Below, piece after piece: positions 7,670-14,973 of a stretch of 15,678 bases of DNA. The DNA comes from Euryarchaeota archaeon UBA251 (lineage in GTDB: Archaea > Thermoplasmatota > Poseidoniia > Poseidoniales > Thalassarchaeaceae). The stretch is taken from the NCBI GenBank assembly GCA_002497905.1, contig DAFJ01000009.1, positions 1 to 15,678 on the forward strand. Direction: 5' to 3'. Each line of letters starts with the position of its first letter. Within the stretch, counting starts at the first letter, position 1. Position numbers and translations under genes: made by a program. The notes under the pieces were generated by a model that ran no database searches, had not been told where the DNA came from, and was given only the letters and a program-made list of their open reading frames with translations.

Positions 7670-10006
7670 TCAACCTGACCGTTTCCTTCTACTTCCTCGA
7701 CCTTTTATTCCAAGTCGATCCTTCAGAACCTGTATTGCATCACTGATTTGAGCGAATGTCATTTCATCAACGGAAGATACACTATAATCTTCTAAGAATG
7801 GTAAAATTTCGAATTTCTCAAGATTTTCTACACCTTTTCCAAGAAGATCGTTCAGATACTTTACTTGACGTTCGGTAGGGGCACGTGGTATCTCCTTTTG
7901 CATATCCAACAAGAGTCCAATAAGTTTTGATGCACTTCCATTACGTCCACCTGAAAGTCCCTCAAGATTTTCCAAATCAACAAGTTTTGCTGCATCGTTT
8001 ACCTGGACACCTAATTCCTCGATGAGTCTATGGATAAGCGCCATTTGCTTCTCAGAGGGACCTGCTACAATGTCCCTTGATCGCAGTTCGTCGATAATTT
8101 CCTTAGCTCTAGCACCCGATATATGATCAGGTTCATTGCCATCGAGAAGAGATGAACGTTCGGATTCAGGAATCGCATTCAAGAGATTCACCATGTAGTT
8201 GAGTTGCTTCGGTGTAGGTTTCAAGGCACGTATATCTAGAGCATGCTTGTGAGCATCACTGAATTCATTCATGAAATCATGCCATACTGTTGGTGCATCA
8301 CCACTACCATGTTCTATTGAGTCCAGACCCGACTCCATTGTGGCAGTGAAATGTGACTCAAATACACCTCGTGTGGAGTCATCATTGCCATACATAGGTG
8401 CCACTTCAACCCAGAGTGTACGACCAGGTTCAGTTGGAATCAATGCTTTGGATTCCTCGATGAGATATTTCCGATCAAGAAGTTTGTCAACAATTTTAGC
8501 ATAAGTGGATGGTCTCCCAATCCCTTCATTCTGCATCTTCTCAACAAGCGTATGTTGACGGTAACGGGCAGGTGGTTTTGTCTCATCCTCAATCAAGCGC
8601 CACCCATTATCATCTTCGGAAGCGACCTCGAGAACACTACCTACAGATAATGCTGGATTAGGTGCTGAAATACGAGGTTCAGCCCGAAGATCTCCATATG
8701 CAGCCTCCCAACCGGCATGTACTCTCCATGATACTGACCCTGTTAAAGGACGATTGAACGACCCTGCGGAAGCACGGAGGCTTAGATTTTCATATTCAGA
8801 ATTACTCATCTGGCTAGCAGCGAAACGTGCCCAAATCAAACGATACAGAACCATTTGCGGGGCATCGATTCCTTCAGGACGCTCAACACTTGGATCTGTT
8901 GGGCGGATAGCTTCGTGTGCATCCTGAACGTTCTGAGCATTACCTGTGGCATCTTTACCCACAACACCGGGACTCGCTCTCAAATGATTCTCACCCCATT
9001 GCTGGACAATGTGTTGACGTACAGCCTCACGAGCATCCGGATTAGTCCTAGTAGCATCAGTGCGGATGTAAGTAATGAGTCCCTGTTGGTAGAGGTCATT
9101 AGCCACGGACATAATTCGACGACTACCCCATCCAATCTTGGGATGAGATCCTGCTGTTCGGAGAAGTGTGGGTGTAGAGAAAGGTGGTTTTGGAGAATTA
9201 GAGCGCGTTCCAGGCTTAGCCTCAGTAAGTGTGAGTTTTCCTGAATCCTTGATTGAATCAACAGCCTGTGTTGCTAGGGCCAGGTCATTGGTTCGATCCG
9301 GGTGGTGTTTGGGGGGGTCAGTATCCTGATCGAACCATGCATCAGGGTCATCCTTCTCATGGAATCTCACTTTGAATGTCAAACCACCAGCGTTTGAATT
9401 AACAGCATAGAATGGTTGAGGGACGAATGCCTCTCTTTCAATTTCACGTTCAACAATGAATCCAAGAGTAGGAGTCTGGACACGCCCCATCGATGGTAAT
9501 CTCCAAGAACGGGAAAACTTGGACGCTCGGAAACCAACAAGGCGATCCATGAATCTTCGAACCTTGGCAGCATCTACTAGGTCCATGTCAATCGGACGTG
9601 GTGACTCAATAGCTTGCAAAACGGCCTTCTTAGTAATCTCATTGAAGGTGATTCGAACAGTTTCATATTCTTCAAAAATATGCGCTAGCCTCCATGCAAT
9701 GAATTCACCTTCTCTATCAGGGTCAGTGGCAATATAGATCGTCTCAACATCATGTTTGGCTGCCTTAGCAAGTAGAGAATCAACGGTTTTCTCTGCATTA
9801 GGACCCGACCAATCCCATGGGGGTTCTGGAAGAACATCTGGTTTAGAGGCCCACATTGCCTTATTCGCCTGCTTCTTGTCTTTAGCCCCACGACTAGGCA
9901 AATCTTGGACGTGACCTTTGCATGTGTCGACAATGTATTCTTTTCCAAGATATTGCTTAATCTTCTTTCCTTTAGCCCCAGATTCGACGATAACAAGATT
10001 GGTCAC
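7670..10006 (-). CDS. topA: DNA topoisomerase I (type IA)
   Basis: This 778-residue enzyme relaxes negative supercoils by cutting one strand through a tyrosine. The TOPRIM domain has E8 (LVIVES) and the DxDxE triad D95, D97 and E99 (ATDPDREGEF). The active-site tyrosine is Y313 in GLITYIRTDATR. Other family motifs are GRVQTPTLG, AHEAIRPTDP and EGIGRPSTYAKIV. The body ends near residue 590. The tail does not contain the C4 zinc ribbons seen in E. coli TopA: C29 is the only cysteine in the whole protein. Instead three short P-[TS]-x-x-Q repeats fill residues 597-722, followed by a basic end (GIKGRGSRRKRSG). The GTG start at 10006 is supported by a GGAGG 7 nt upstream and by the usual N-terminus. 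The stop is 5 nt before the reductase ATG. Confidence 0.96.
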   Translation of the reverse strand: MTNLVIVESGAKGKKIKQYLGKEYIVDTCKGHVQDLPSRGAKDKKQANKAMWASKPDVLPEPPWDWSGPNAEKTVDSLLAKAAKHDVETIYIATDPDREGEFIAWRLAHIFEEYETVRITFNEITKKAVLQAIESPRPIDMDLVDAAKVRRFMDRLVGFRASKFSRSWRLPSMGRVQTPTLGFIVEREIEREAFVPQPFYAVNSNAGGLTFKVRFHEKDDPDAWFDQDTDPPKHHPDRTNDLALATQAVDSIKDSGKLTLTEAKPGTRSNSPKPPFSTPTLLRTAGSHPKIGWGSRRIMSVANDLYQQGLITYIRTDATRTNPDAREAVRQHIVQQWGENHLRASPGVVGKDATGNAQNVQDAHEAIRPTDPSVERPEGIDAPQMVLYRLIWARFAASQMSNSEYENLSLRASAGSFNRPLTGSVSWRVHAGWEAAYGDLRAEPRISAPNPALSVGSVLEVASEDDNGWRLIEDETKPPARYRQHTLVEKMQNEGIGRPSTYAKIVDKLLDRKYLIEESKALIPTEPGRTLWVEVAPMYGNDDSTRGVFESHFTATMESGLDSIEHGSGDAPTVWHDFMNEFSDAHKHALDIRALKPTPKQLNYMVNLLNAIPESERSSLLDGNEPDHISGARAKEIIDELRSRDIVAGPSEKQMALIHRLIEELGVQVNDAAKLVDLENLEGLSGGRNGSASKLIGLLLDMQKEIPRAPTERQVKYLNDLLGKGVENLEKFEILPFLEDYSVSSVDEMTFAQISDAIQVLKDRLGIKGRGSRRKRSG
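7841..8218 (-). repeat. Three P-[TS]-x-x-Q helix repeats in the TopA C-terminal tail
   Basis: Residues 597-722 of TopA contain three related segments: PTPKQLNYMVNLL (597-609), PSEKQMALIHRLI (650-662) and PTERQVKYLNDLL (710-722). They are about 50 to 60 residues apart. Each is followed by a polar stretch and another helix with a GARAKEIIDEL or SASKLIGLLL type pattern. This is a protein repeat, not a close DNA repeat. It occupies the place where many TopA proteins carry zinc ribbons. From memory, similar (A/P)TxKQ modules occur in other DNA-associated proteins, so DNA binding is a reasonable guess, not shown here. Confidence 0.7.
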
Positions 10007-10013
10007 GGCTCTC

Positions 10014-10018
10014 CCTCC
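10014..10018 (-). promoter_or_regulatory. Shine-Dalgarno of topA
   Basis: On the minus strand GGAGG lies 7 nt before the GTG at 10006. It matches the 3' end of archaeal 16S rRNA and decides in favour of the GTG as the topA start. Confidence 0.75.
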
Positions 10019-10078
10019 AGATTAAACGGATTACCGACATGTCATAAATGTGAGTGGAAGGATGGATTACACCTGTCT

Positions 10079-10495
10079 CTATTGAGACAGACGTACACGA
10101 CTTGCGAATTCATCCCATGGTTCCAGAGCATCTTCTCCGCCACATCCGACACAGCCTGGATACCCTGCTTGGATTAGCCTCTGTATCGACTCATCAATAA
10201 GTTCGAGAACGTTGTTCAGAGTATCTGTGGGAACATGAACCGCATCATGAGATGGTGGTTCATGCCCTATACGGCCGATTAATTGTTTATCTACACGCAG
10301 ATCCAAACATCCCTCATTGCTTTCGATGACTTCGAATGTAGAATAGACACTAGGGACCGCTTCATTCTTCATATTATGTAGATCTATGAAGCGTTCATGG
10401 TGAATCTTGGGTGATTCTAAGGTAATCGTCACACTCCTAAGGAATCGGCGAGACCATTCATCGATTGCTCGCTTCAATGCCGAATCTGGCCCCAT
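10079..10495 (-). CDS. Small conserved-looking protein of unknown function
   Basis: I do not recognise this protein. From the ATG at 10495 it has 138 residues, begins MGPDSALKRAIDEWSRRF, and has alternating polar and hydrophobic segments that suggest a mixed alpha/beta fold. Its last part is a helix (LNNVLELIDESIQRLIQAG) leading to a CxxC motif, PGCVGCGGED, which could bind a metal. No signal peptide or membrane segment is seen. A longer start at 10558 would overlap the divergent pyrD start, so I prefer 10495, leaving about 53 bp between the two genes for promoters. The gene lies 72 bp upstream of topA on the same strand. It is probably real because nothing else plausible occupies this stretch on either strand, but the evidence is limited to an open frame and sensible composition. 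Confidence 0.6.
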   Translation of the reverse strand: MGPDSALKRAIDEWSRRFLRSVTITLESPKIHHERFIDLHNMKNEAVPSVYSTFEVIESNEGCLDLRVDKQLIGRIGHEPPSHDAVHVPTDTLNNVLELIDESIQRLIQAGYPGCVGCGGEDALEPWDEFASRVRLSQ

Positions 10496-10535
10496 ACATA
10501 GCGCAGCATACGGAACTCTTGAAGGATGTCGCTCA

Positions 10536-10540
10536 AGAGG
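10536..10540 (+). promoter_or_regulatory. Shine-Dalgarno of pyrD
   Basis: AGAGG lies 8 nt before the ATG at 10549. It supports this start over the longer frame that begins at 10465 and would overlap the divergent small gene. Confidence 0.55.
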
Positions 10541-10548
10541 CACCAAAG

Positions 10549-11643
10549 ATGGGTGCATTCTACAGGATCATGTCCAGGCCCCTTCTAGGCTTGCAGGATT
10601 CAGAGAAAGCACATGCTCGTTCTTTGAGAATTCTTGGAACTATGGAGAAGTCATCTGTTGGGCGAGGTTTGATTCGAACTTTGAGCCGTCGTTTGGTTCT
10701 GGAATCACATCATTTCGGCATGGATTTTCCTAACCCTATCGGCCTCGCTGCAGGTATGGATAAGAAAGCCCAATCCTTACTAGGATGGCAAGAGATGGGG
10801 TTCGGTTGGATGGAATATGGAGGTATTACAGCTGTAGAACAGGATGGAAATCCTCGGCCTCGCATGTTTCGTTCCCGTCAAGATAGGGCACTAATCAATC
10901 GAATGGGATTCAACAATCTGGGGGCTGAGAAGATGGCAGAGATATTGCAACAAAGAAGGGATCGAAATCTTTGGCCGAGCGTACCCGTTGGTGCGAATAT
11001 CGGCCGCTCTAAATCTTCGACGAATGAAGATGCGTTGAAAGATTATCTAGCTACGATGCAGGCTTTAGAAGCCCATGCTGATATTTTCATCGTTAATGTC
11101 AGCAGCCCTAATACTCCCGGATTAAGGAATCTTCAATCAGGTGGACAAATAGAGAATCTACTCGCAGGTGTTACGGCTTGGAGAAATGAGCATAGTAAAA
11201 ATCCGATTCTAGTGAAGATTGCTCCTGATTTATCAGATGAACAAATAGGTGCTATAGCAAAAGTCGCCGTGGACACTGGTATTGATGGAATAGTTGCAAC
11301 GAACACCACCACTTCTCGTAATACTCTGAAAAGTTCTGCTAAATTCACTCAGCAAAATGGAGGATTGTCAGGGCGGCCCTTAAGAAAACGTTCAACAGAG
11401 GTCATCAGCATCCTTTACCAACAGCTCCAAGGAAGTATACCCATTATTGGTGTAGGTGGTATTGATAGTGGCGAATCAGCATGGGAGAAACTCACTGCAG
11501 GTGCATCCCTTCTCCAGATTTATTCGGGTTTAATATTCGAGGGGCCTGGTTTACCAGGTGCAATCAATCGTTCAATCCTTCAAAGAATGGAACTCGAAGG
11601 AATTACATCACTAAACGATGTGATAGGCAAAGATGTGGTTTGA
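10549..11643 (+). CDS. pyrD: Dihydroorotate dehydrogenase, class 2 (quinone-dependent)
   Basis: This 364-residue FMN enzyme oxidises dihydroorotate to orotate in pyrimidine synthesis. It belongs to class 2 on two grounds. First, it has the N-terminal helical extension (YRIMSRPLLGLQDSEKAHA) that carries the quinone tunnel and membrane contact. Second, the catalytic base is a serine in NVSSPNTPGLR (S185-S186) rather than the cysteine of class 1. Other motifs are NPIGLAAGMDK, FNNLG, VGANIGRS, LVKIAPDL, NGGLSGRPL and IGVGGI. Class 2 enzymes pass electrons to a membrane quinone, which fits the MqnC-like gene in this window. The start at 10549 gives a typical N-terminus and has an AGAGG ahead. The ccmE start follows 41 nt after the stop. 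Confidence 0.94.
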   Translation: MGAFYRIMSRPLLGLQDSEKAHARSLRILGTMEKSSVGRGLIRTLSRRLVLESHHFGMDFPNPIGLAAGMDKKAQSLLGWQEMGFGWMEYGGITAVEQDGNPRPRMFRSRQDRALINRMGFNNLGAEKMAEILQQRRDRNLWPSVPVGANIGRSKSSTNEDALKDYLATMQALEAHADIFIVNVSSPNTPGLRNLQSGGQIENLLAGVTAWRNEHSKNPILVKIAPDLSDEQIGAIAKVAVDTGIDGIVATNTTTSRNTLKSSAKFTQQNGGLSGRPLRKRSTEVISILYQQLQGSIPIIGVGGIDSGESAWEKLTAGASLLQIYSGLIFEGPGLPGAINRSILQRMELEGITSLNDVIGKDVV

Positions 11644-11684
11644 GTTCACTAATCCTCAAGAGGGACATCCAACCCGTTGTAATC

Positions 11685-12080
11685 ATGGCGTTAACTCGGT
11701 TGGGCCGTCTCATCGTTGTCGGTGCAATCCTTACCACTCTTGTTGGTCTGATGACCTATTCAGTGGAACCTATGCCTCAATATTCGATTGATGAAGTGAT
11801 GGACACTATTGATGATCATGAAAATGAGCGGATCCATATACGCGGTATTATCGTTAACGGAACACTTGATCTAGAATCTGGAACAGTGGTCCTAACAGGC
11901 ACGAACTCAACGATGAATGTCATCATCTCAGGACTATCCATCCCTACTGGCTTCGGAGAAGGTACTATGGTATCTGTAAAAGGAACATTGCATGCAACTG
12001 ATGAAGGACATGTCTTGAGGGCCGATGATATCAAGACTGGATGCCCCAGTAAGTATGAATCAACTACAGTCAATGAGTGA
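11685..12080 (+). CDS. ccmE: CcmE-like haem chaperone with CxxxY motif
   Basis: The 131-residue protein has one N-terminal membrane helix (RLIVVGAILTTLVGLMTYSV). It is followed by an OB-fold-like domain (RIHIRGIIVNGTLDL, NVIISGL, GTMVSVKGTL, HVLRADDIKT) and a flexible polar tail. This is the CcmE layout: a membrane-anchored chaperone that binds haem covalently outside the cell and passes it to apocytochrome c. Classical CcmE uses His in HxxxY. Here the same place reads GCPSKY, C120 to Y124, the CxxxY variant known from archaea and some bacteria with a modified System I. I chose the ATG at 11685 because the longer frame from 11481 runs through the end of pyrD. The protein is short and divergent, so the family call rests on layout plus the CxxxY motif. 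No other ccm gene is in the window. Confidence 0.77.
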   Translation: MALTRLGRLIVVGAILTTLVGLMTYSVEPMPQYSIDEVMDTIDDHENERIHIRGIIVNGTLDLESGTVVLTGTNSTMNVIISGLSIPTGFGEGTMVSVKGTLHATDEGHVLRADDIKTGCPSKYESTTVNE

Positions 12081-12128
12081 TTATTCAATCATAGATGCGT
12101 TGAAATGAGAGGCTGTTCACGGAATCAT

Positions 12129-12391
12129 GGGCTAGGGGGGGAGTTGACGTACCCTGTTTCCACAAATCGTCAAAACTGGTGGCCCGAAGTCTGAGGGCGG
12201 CACAAACGAGCCGTCGGCGAACACTGGGGGGACGACGATGCTTCGACCCCGAGAGATCCAGGTTGGCCAGACCCACCTCCGGAGGGATGTGGTGATGGCC
12301 TTGACCCGGGAACCAGGTCAGGCGCGGAAGCGAACAGCCCGACCGGGAGCCATGGATGCCTCGGGATTTCGGAGCGGAGGAACCCTAGCCT
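12129..12391 (+). ncRNA. ffs: Signal recognition particle RNA (archaeal 7S RNA)
   Basis: This stretch of about 263 nt is clearly more GC-rich than its surroundings and has no credible protein. Its ends pair: GGCTAGGG at 12130-12137 with CCCTAGCC at 12383-12390, the closing helix 1 of archaeal SRP RNA. The 5' domain has CCCTGTTTCC after the first stem, as in archaeal 7S RNA. The Alu/S layout ends in the diagnostic helix 8 at about 12306-12345: CCAGGTCAGG, a CGC/GCG stem, the GGAA tetraloop at 12326-12329, then AACAGCC. The strand is fixed by this helix 8 order. The RNA joins SRP19 and SRP54 to target proteins to the membrane. The exact 5' and 3' ends are set by helix 1 and could be a few bases off. 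One base in the symmetric loop, A12334, differs from the usual AGCAG. Confidence 0.92.
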
Positions 12392-12434
12392 ATCGCTGGC
12401 GATGACGCGTGTCCACCGATGACATGCCCACTCT

Positions 12435-12872
12435 TCACAAATCAAGGATCACCTGTGCATACCACATACCTGTAGTTTCATCTGGAGGATTAACACACAG
12501 GCCATGACGTGTAATTGCCTTCACCTCAACAGAACGTACTACCTCTGATGCATCAATGACATGAGGAGATATGGTGTAGCTCAACTCATCCATTGAGACC
12601 TCTGCTCTCACAATCCATTCATCTTGGACGTCATTACGGTAAACGATTTCATCGAGGACCCTGACAAGATCTCTCTCGAAATCAATGATTTCTCCTGACC
12701 CCGTTCTTAGAATTCTAATCGATTCACTAGGTCTCGGTTGAATATCTGATTCTGAAATGAGAGCGAACGTTTGCAAGCCATGAATAGCATGTTCAATAGT
12801 TTCAGGCCAACTTACAGTATCTTCGATACGAAGTCCCATGTCAGCAGTAGTCTCGATGATAGACCACGGCAC
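12435..12872 (-). CDS. Archease (RtcB tRNA ligase activator)
   Basis: The 145-residue protein matches archease. It opens PWSIIETTADMGLR, the counterpart of the family's hxDHTADhGhR, and closes with VKAITRHGLCV...GMWYAQVILDL, the counterpart of VKAxTYHxLxV...WxAxVIxDI. The middle has DFERDLVRVLDEIVY, where family members have a similar W/L-x-x-L-NELLY helix. Archease speeds guanylylation and turnover of the tRNA ligase RtcB, so it works in joining exons after tRNA splicing. The first motif reads ETTAD instead of DHTAD, a mild deviation. I chose the GTG at 12872: it gives the usual N-terminus and has GGTGAT just ahead, whereas the ATG at 12914 would overlap the sugar kinase by 38 bp. The stop faces the SRP RNA gene. 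Confidence 0.86.
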   Translation of the reverse strand: MPWSIIETTADMGLRIEDTVSWPETIEHAIHGLQTFALISESDIQPRPSESIRILRTGSGEIIDFERDLVRVLDEIVYRNDVQDEWIVRAEVSMDELSYTISPHVIDASEVVRSVEVKAITRHGLCVNPPDETTGMWYAQVILDL

Positions 12873-12875
12873 ATG

Positions 12876-12881
12876 ATCACC
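12876..12881 (-). promoter_or_regulatory. Shine-Dalgarno of archease overlapping the kinase stop
   Basis: GGTGAT on the minus strand contains part of the kinase TGA stop codon and lies 3 nt before the GTG at 12872. The close spacing suggests coupled translation. The short gap makes the call moderate. Confidence 0.45.
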
Positions 12882-13938
12882 GGTTGCTGATCTGGAACTG
12901 CCAAAGGACCTCATCCAGCCAGACCGTCAAAACTTCCTTAGATACGAATTCACGACTAGCATCAGCATTGAGAATTACTTCACATGCTGCATGTGCTAGG
13001 CAAGCAGCATCTCCTAAGTCAGAACCACATAGAAGTGCATAGGATAGGGCTGTAGCAGCCGCATCATGAAGACCGAGCTGTTGTTTAGGATTCAAAACTC
13101 TACATGCATGGTGTTCCACTGTTCCATCTGAAAGATGCAAAGTTGTACCATGAACACCACCAATGACAAGCATTGCTTTCCATTGGTATTTATCGAAAAG
13201 GTGAGCAATCGTTTCTGCTTCATCAGCAAGGAGTTGACGACGCTGAATTAGTTCGATCCCTCGCCGCTCAAATATAGCAACATCAGCACCTATAGCCCTA
13301 CCTAAACCACTGAGTTTCGGATCCATAATAGTCGTAATACCTGCATCCTTAGCTTCTTTGAGTAATACATGCGCATTCTCGTCAGTGATTACTCCATTGT
13401 CATAATCTGACAAAATCAGAATGCCGGAACCGTTCAGATCCTTTCTGGAGTTGTCCAATAAACGATTGTAGGATTCATTATCGAGTCGAGATTTTCCACC
13501 CATGTCTGCTTGTAGTATCATCTGTCGCTTATCCATCATCCCCGAACGACCACCGAAGTATCGAGTCTTGATCAGTGTGGTCGTGCTTGAACTAAGAAGA
13601 ATATTTTCTGTTGTGATTCCATACGATTGTAGAGTATCGATAAGTCTACGCCCTACGGTATCATCGCCTACAGCAGAATGAAATCTACTGTCGACACCGA
13701 ATCCCGAAAGTGAACGTGCGATATGGGCTGCAGCACCAGGAGAATCTTCCCTCTTAGTCACACGAAGTGCTGGAACTGGAGCTGTGGAGGCTAATGTGTC
13801 AATCTCTCCAAATATGAAGCGATCCAACATCACGTCCCCTACGAGAGTGATGTGTGTAGGGGGCTTCGCATCCATTAGAGTGCGAACCCGCTTGAGGCGA
13901 TTCAGATGGGCAATGTCGAACTCATCCATGGCGCGCAT
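12877..13938 (-). CDS. PfkB-family carbohydrate kinase, RfaE/HldE kinase-domain-like
   Basis: The 353-residue protein has a ribokinase fold. The N-terminal substrate motif HITLVGDVMLDRFIFGEI (D35, D39) and the following STAPVPALRV are typical of the heptose kinase RfaE/HldE. SPGAAAHIARSL stands where the family has GGAAANVA. LILSDYDNGVIT, IMDPKL and LVIGGVHGTTL follow in the usual order. The catalytic region reads LGLHDAAATALSYAL: the family DTGAGD is reduced to GLHD, but the base D292 remains. The likely reaction is phosphorylation of a sugar phosphate such as heptose 7-phosphate, on the way to a nucleotide-sugar for surface glycans; the substrate is inferred. The start at 13938 (MRAMDEF) has GAGGG 6 nt ahead; a TTG at 13956 is possible. 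It lies 32 nt after the regulator-like gene and abuts archease. There is no fused nucleotidyltransferase domain. Confidence 0.82.
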   Translation of the reverse strand: MRAMDEFDIAHLNRLKRVRTLMDAKPPTHITLVGDVMLDRFIFGEIDTLASTAPVPALRVTKREDSPGAAAHIARSLSGFGVDSRFHSAVGDDTVGRRLIDTLQSYGITTENILLSSSTTTLIKTRYFGGRSGMMDKRQMILQADMGGKSRLDNESYNRLLDNSRKDLNGSGILILSDYDNGVITDENAHVLLKEAKDAGITTIMDPKLSGLGRAIGADVAIFERRGIELIQRRQLLADEAETIAHLFDKYQWKAMLVIGGVHGTTLHLSDGTVEHHACRVLNPKQQLGLHDAAATALSYALLCGSDLGDAACLAHAACEVILNADASREFVSKEVLTVWLDEVLWQFQISNR

Positions 13939-13944
13939 GCTCTT

Positions 13945-13949
13945 CCCTC
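13945..13949 (-). promoter_or_regulatory. Shine-Dalgarno of the PfkB-family kinase
   Basis: GAGGG on the minus strand lies 6 nt before the ATG at 13938. It favours this start over the TTG at 13956 and the later ATG at 13929. Confidence 0.55.
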
Positions 13950-13970
13950 GTTCCAAGGGATGAGGGGTTG

Positions 13971-14855
13971 CTAATTCAACTTCGCCCGACTCAGGTCGCT
14001 CAGCCTACGGTGTTGATCCTCATCAATGCCCAATGCATCTCTTAGATCCATGACAATATCCACGTGATTGGTAGTAGACCATTCTAATGCATCCAGAGCA
14101 CCGGAATATGCCCTTTCTTCAGGAGACAAAGATTCGCTAATAATACGTTCAAGAAGAGAAGAATATGCGTCTTCTGTAATTCCACAATCCTTTGCCATAC
14201 CTCTGAGTAATCGTTCTTCACTGGAATCAATAACGCCATCTGAAATAGCTGCTATCATAGCTACACGAATTAAACGGATACGAGGATCTGATGCATTAGC
14301 CTCATCAGAGATACGCTCAATGATTTGTTGTAGGGAATTAGAATCGATATGCAATTCTGATGCAATACTTCTGATTAAGCGATCCTCATCGTCCGTGATT
14401 ATACCATCTGCTAATGCAGTTCTGATTATACGTACCATGCGATGTATCGAGGGAGTATCACCTGAATGAGCATCAGTTGGATAGAGGAATTGTAGAGCAT
14501 CCACTGGTGTCGGTGCGACCGTATGAAAAGGGAGAGTTTCAGAATCTGATTCAATGTTCCATTCCTTGACTTGATTCCAGATTTCTGAAGCCTTAGTATC
14601 TCCATAGTTCGTTAACGAGTAACATTGGACTTTTCTTGATATCCCTTGAACATGACGAAGGACTATGTCTATCTCACCATCGTCCTGCATTTTCCGTACT
14701 GTTCGTGGTATATGTCGACGATACACACCGATACCTTGAGCAACACCGATTTGTGAATCGTGAAGCGGAGCATCCATTCCTTCAGGATCTAAACGTCGAC
14801 CATGCAGGTGGAGGAGGATTCTCTCCCTGACAGTCAATTGGTTTTGACCACCCAT
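13971..14855 (-). CDS. Winged-helix protein with two TerB-like repeats
   Basis: The 294-residue protein has an N-terminal winged helix at about residues 7-86 (LTVRERILLHLHG, then SQIGVAQGIGVYRRHIPRTVRKMQDDG, then the wing and CYSLTNYG). This is the archaeal form that binds DNA in many Thermoplasmatota and haloarchaeal regulators. After a linker, residues 141-240 carry two related alpha-helical units: ALADGIITDDEDRLIRSIA (147-165) and AISDGVIDSSEERLLRGMA (203-221). Each is followed by a short acidic loop and another helix. The ADGxIxxxExxLI pattern is that of TerB/YebE-like domains, which bind metal in tellurite-resistance TerB. The C-terminal 45 residues may be a third, worn unit. No membrane segment is seen. 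It heads the kinase-archease cluster, so it may regulate it. Function unknown; an acidic sensor coupled to DNA binding is inference. Confidence 0.72.
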   Translation of the reverse strand: MGGQNQLTVRERILLHLHGRRLDPEGMDAPLHDSQIGVAQGIGVYRRHIPRTVRKMQDDGEIDIVLRHVQGISRKVQCYSLTNYGDTKASEIWNQVKEWNIESDSETLPFHTVAPTPVDALQFLYPTDAHSGDTPSIHRMVRIIRTALADGIITDDEDRLIRSIASELHIDSNSLQQIIERISDEANASDPRIRLIRVAMIAAISDGVIDSSEERLLRGMAKDCGITEDAYSSLLERIISESLSPEERAYSGALDALEWSTTNHVDIVMDLRDALGIDEDQHRRLSDLSRAKLN

Positions 14856-14878
14856 CTATTCGCCACTATCAATGGGAT

Positions 14879-14911
14879 GGTTTGAATCATTGGCCTTAAT
14901 GCATCCAAACC
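14879..14911. promoter_or_regulatory. Short inverted repeat between divergent genes, possible operator
   Basis: GGTTTG at 14879-14884 and CAAACC at 14906-14911 face each other across 21 nt. The match extends imperfectly outward (ATGGTTTG against ATGCGGTTTG). It lies between the start of the winged-helix gene and the endonuclease gene, where a self-regulating protein could bind. Arms of six bases can arise by chance. I see no convincing TATA box for either gene in this 118-bp gap. Confidence 0.25.
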
Positions 14912-14973
14912 GCATGGATGATGATGTATGACCGATTCGACCACTTGTGGATGCACGAGATGACATCATCGTG

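Noticed and set aside
10407..10733. Plus-strand open frame of 108 codons over the pyrD start
   Set aside because: It overlaps both the unknown minus-strand gene and pyrD in a different frame and resembles nothing. The pyrD frame shows clear family motifs.
11481..11684. N-terminal extension of the CcmE-like frame
   Set aside because: It runs antiphase through the 3' end of pyrD. The membrane helix of CcmE should be at the N-terminus, which the ATG at 11685 gives.
12392..12403. Small hairpin ATCGCTGGCGAT after the SRP RNA as a terminator
   Set aside because: The stem is only four base pairs and no T-tract follows. It may be chance.
12085..12445. Two minus-strand open frames of 63 and 91 codons across the GC-rich stretch
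   Set aside because: They lie on the opposite strand of the SRP RNA, whose helix 1 and helix 8 explain the sequence. Their composition (many Pro, Arg, Ser) comes from structured GC-rich RNA.
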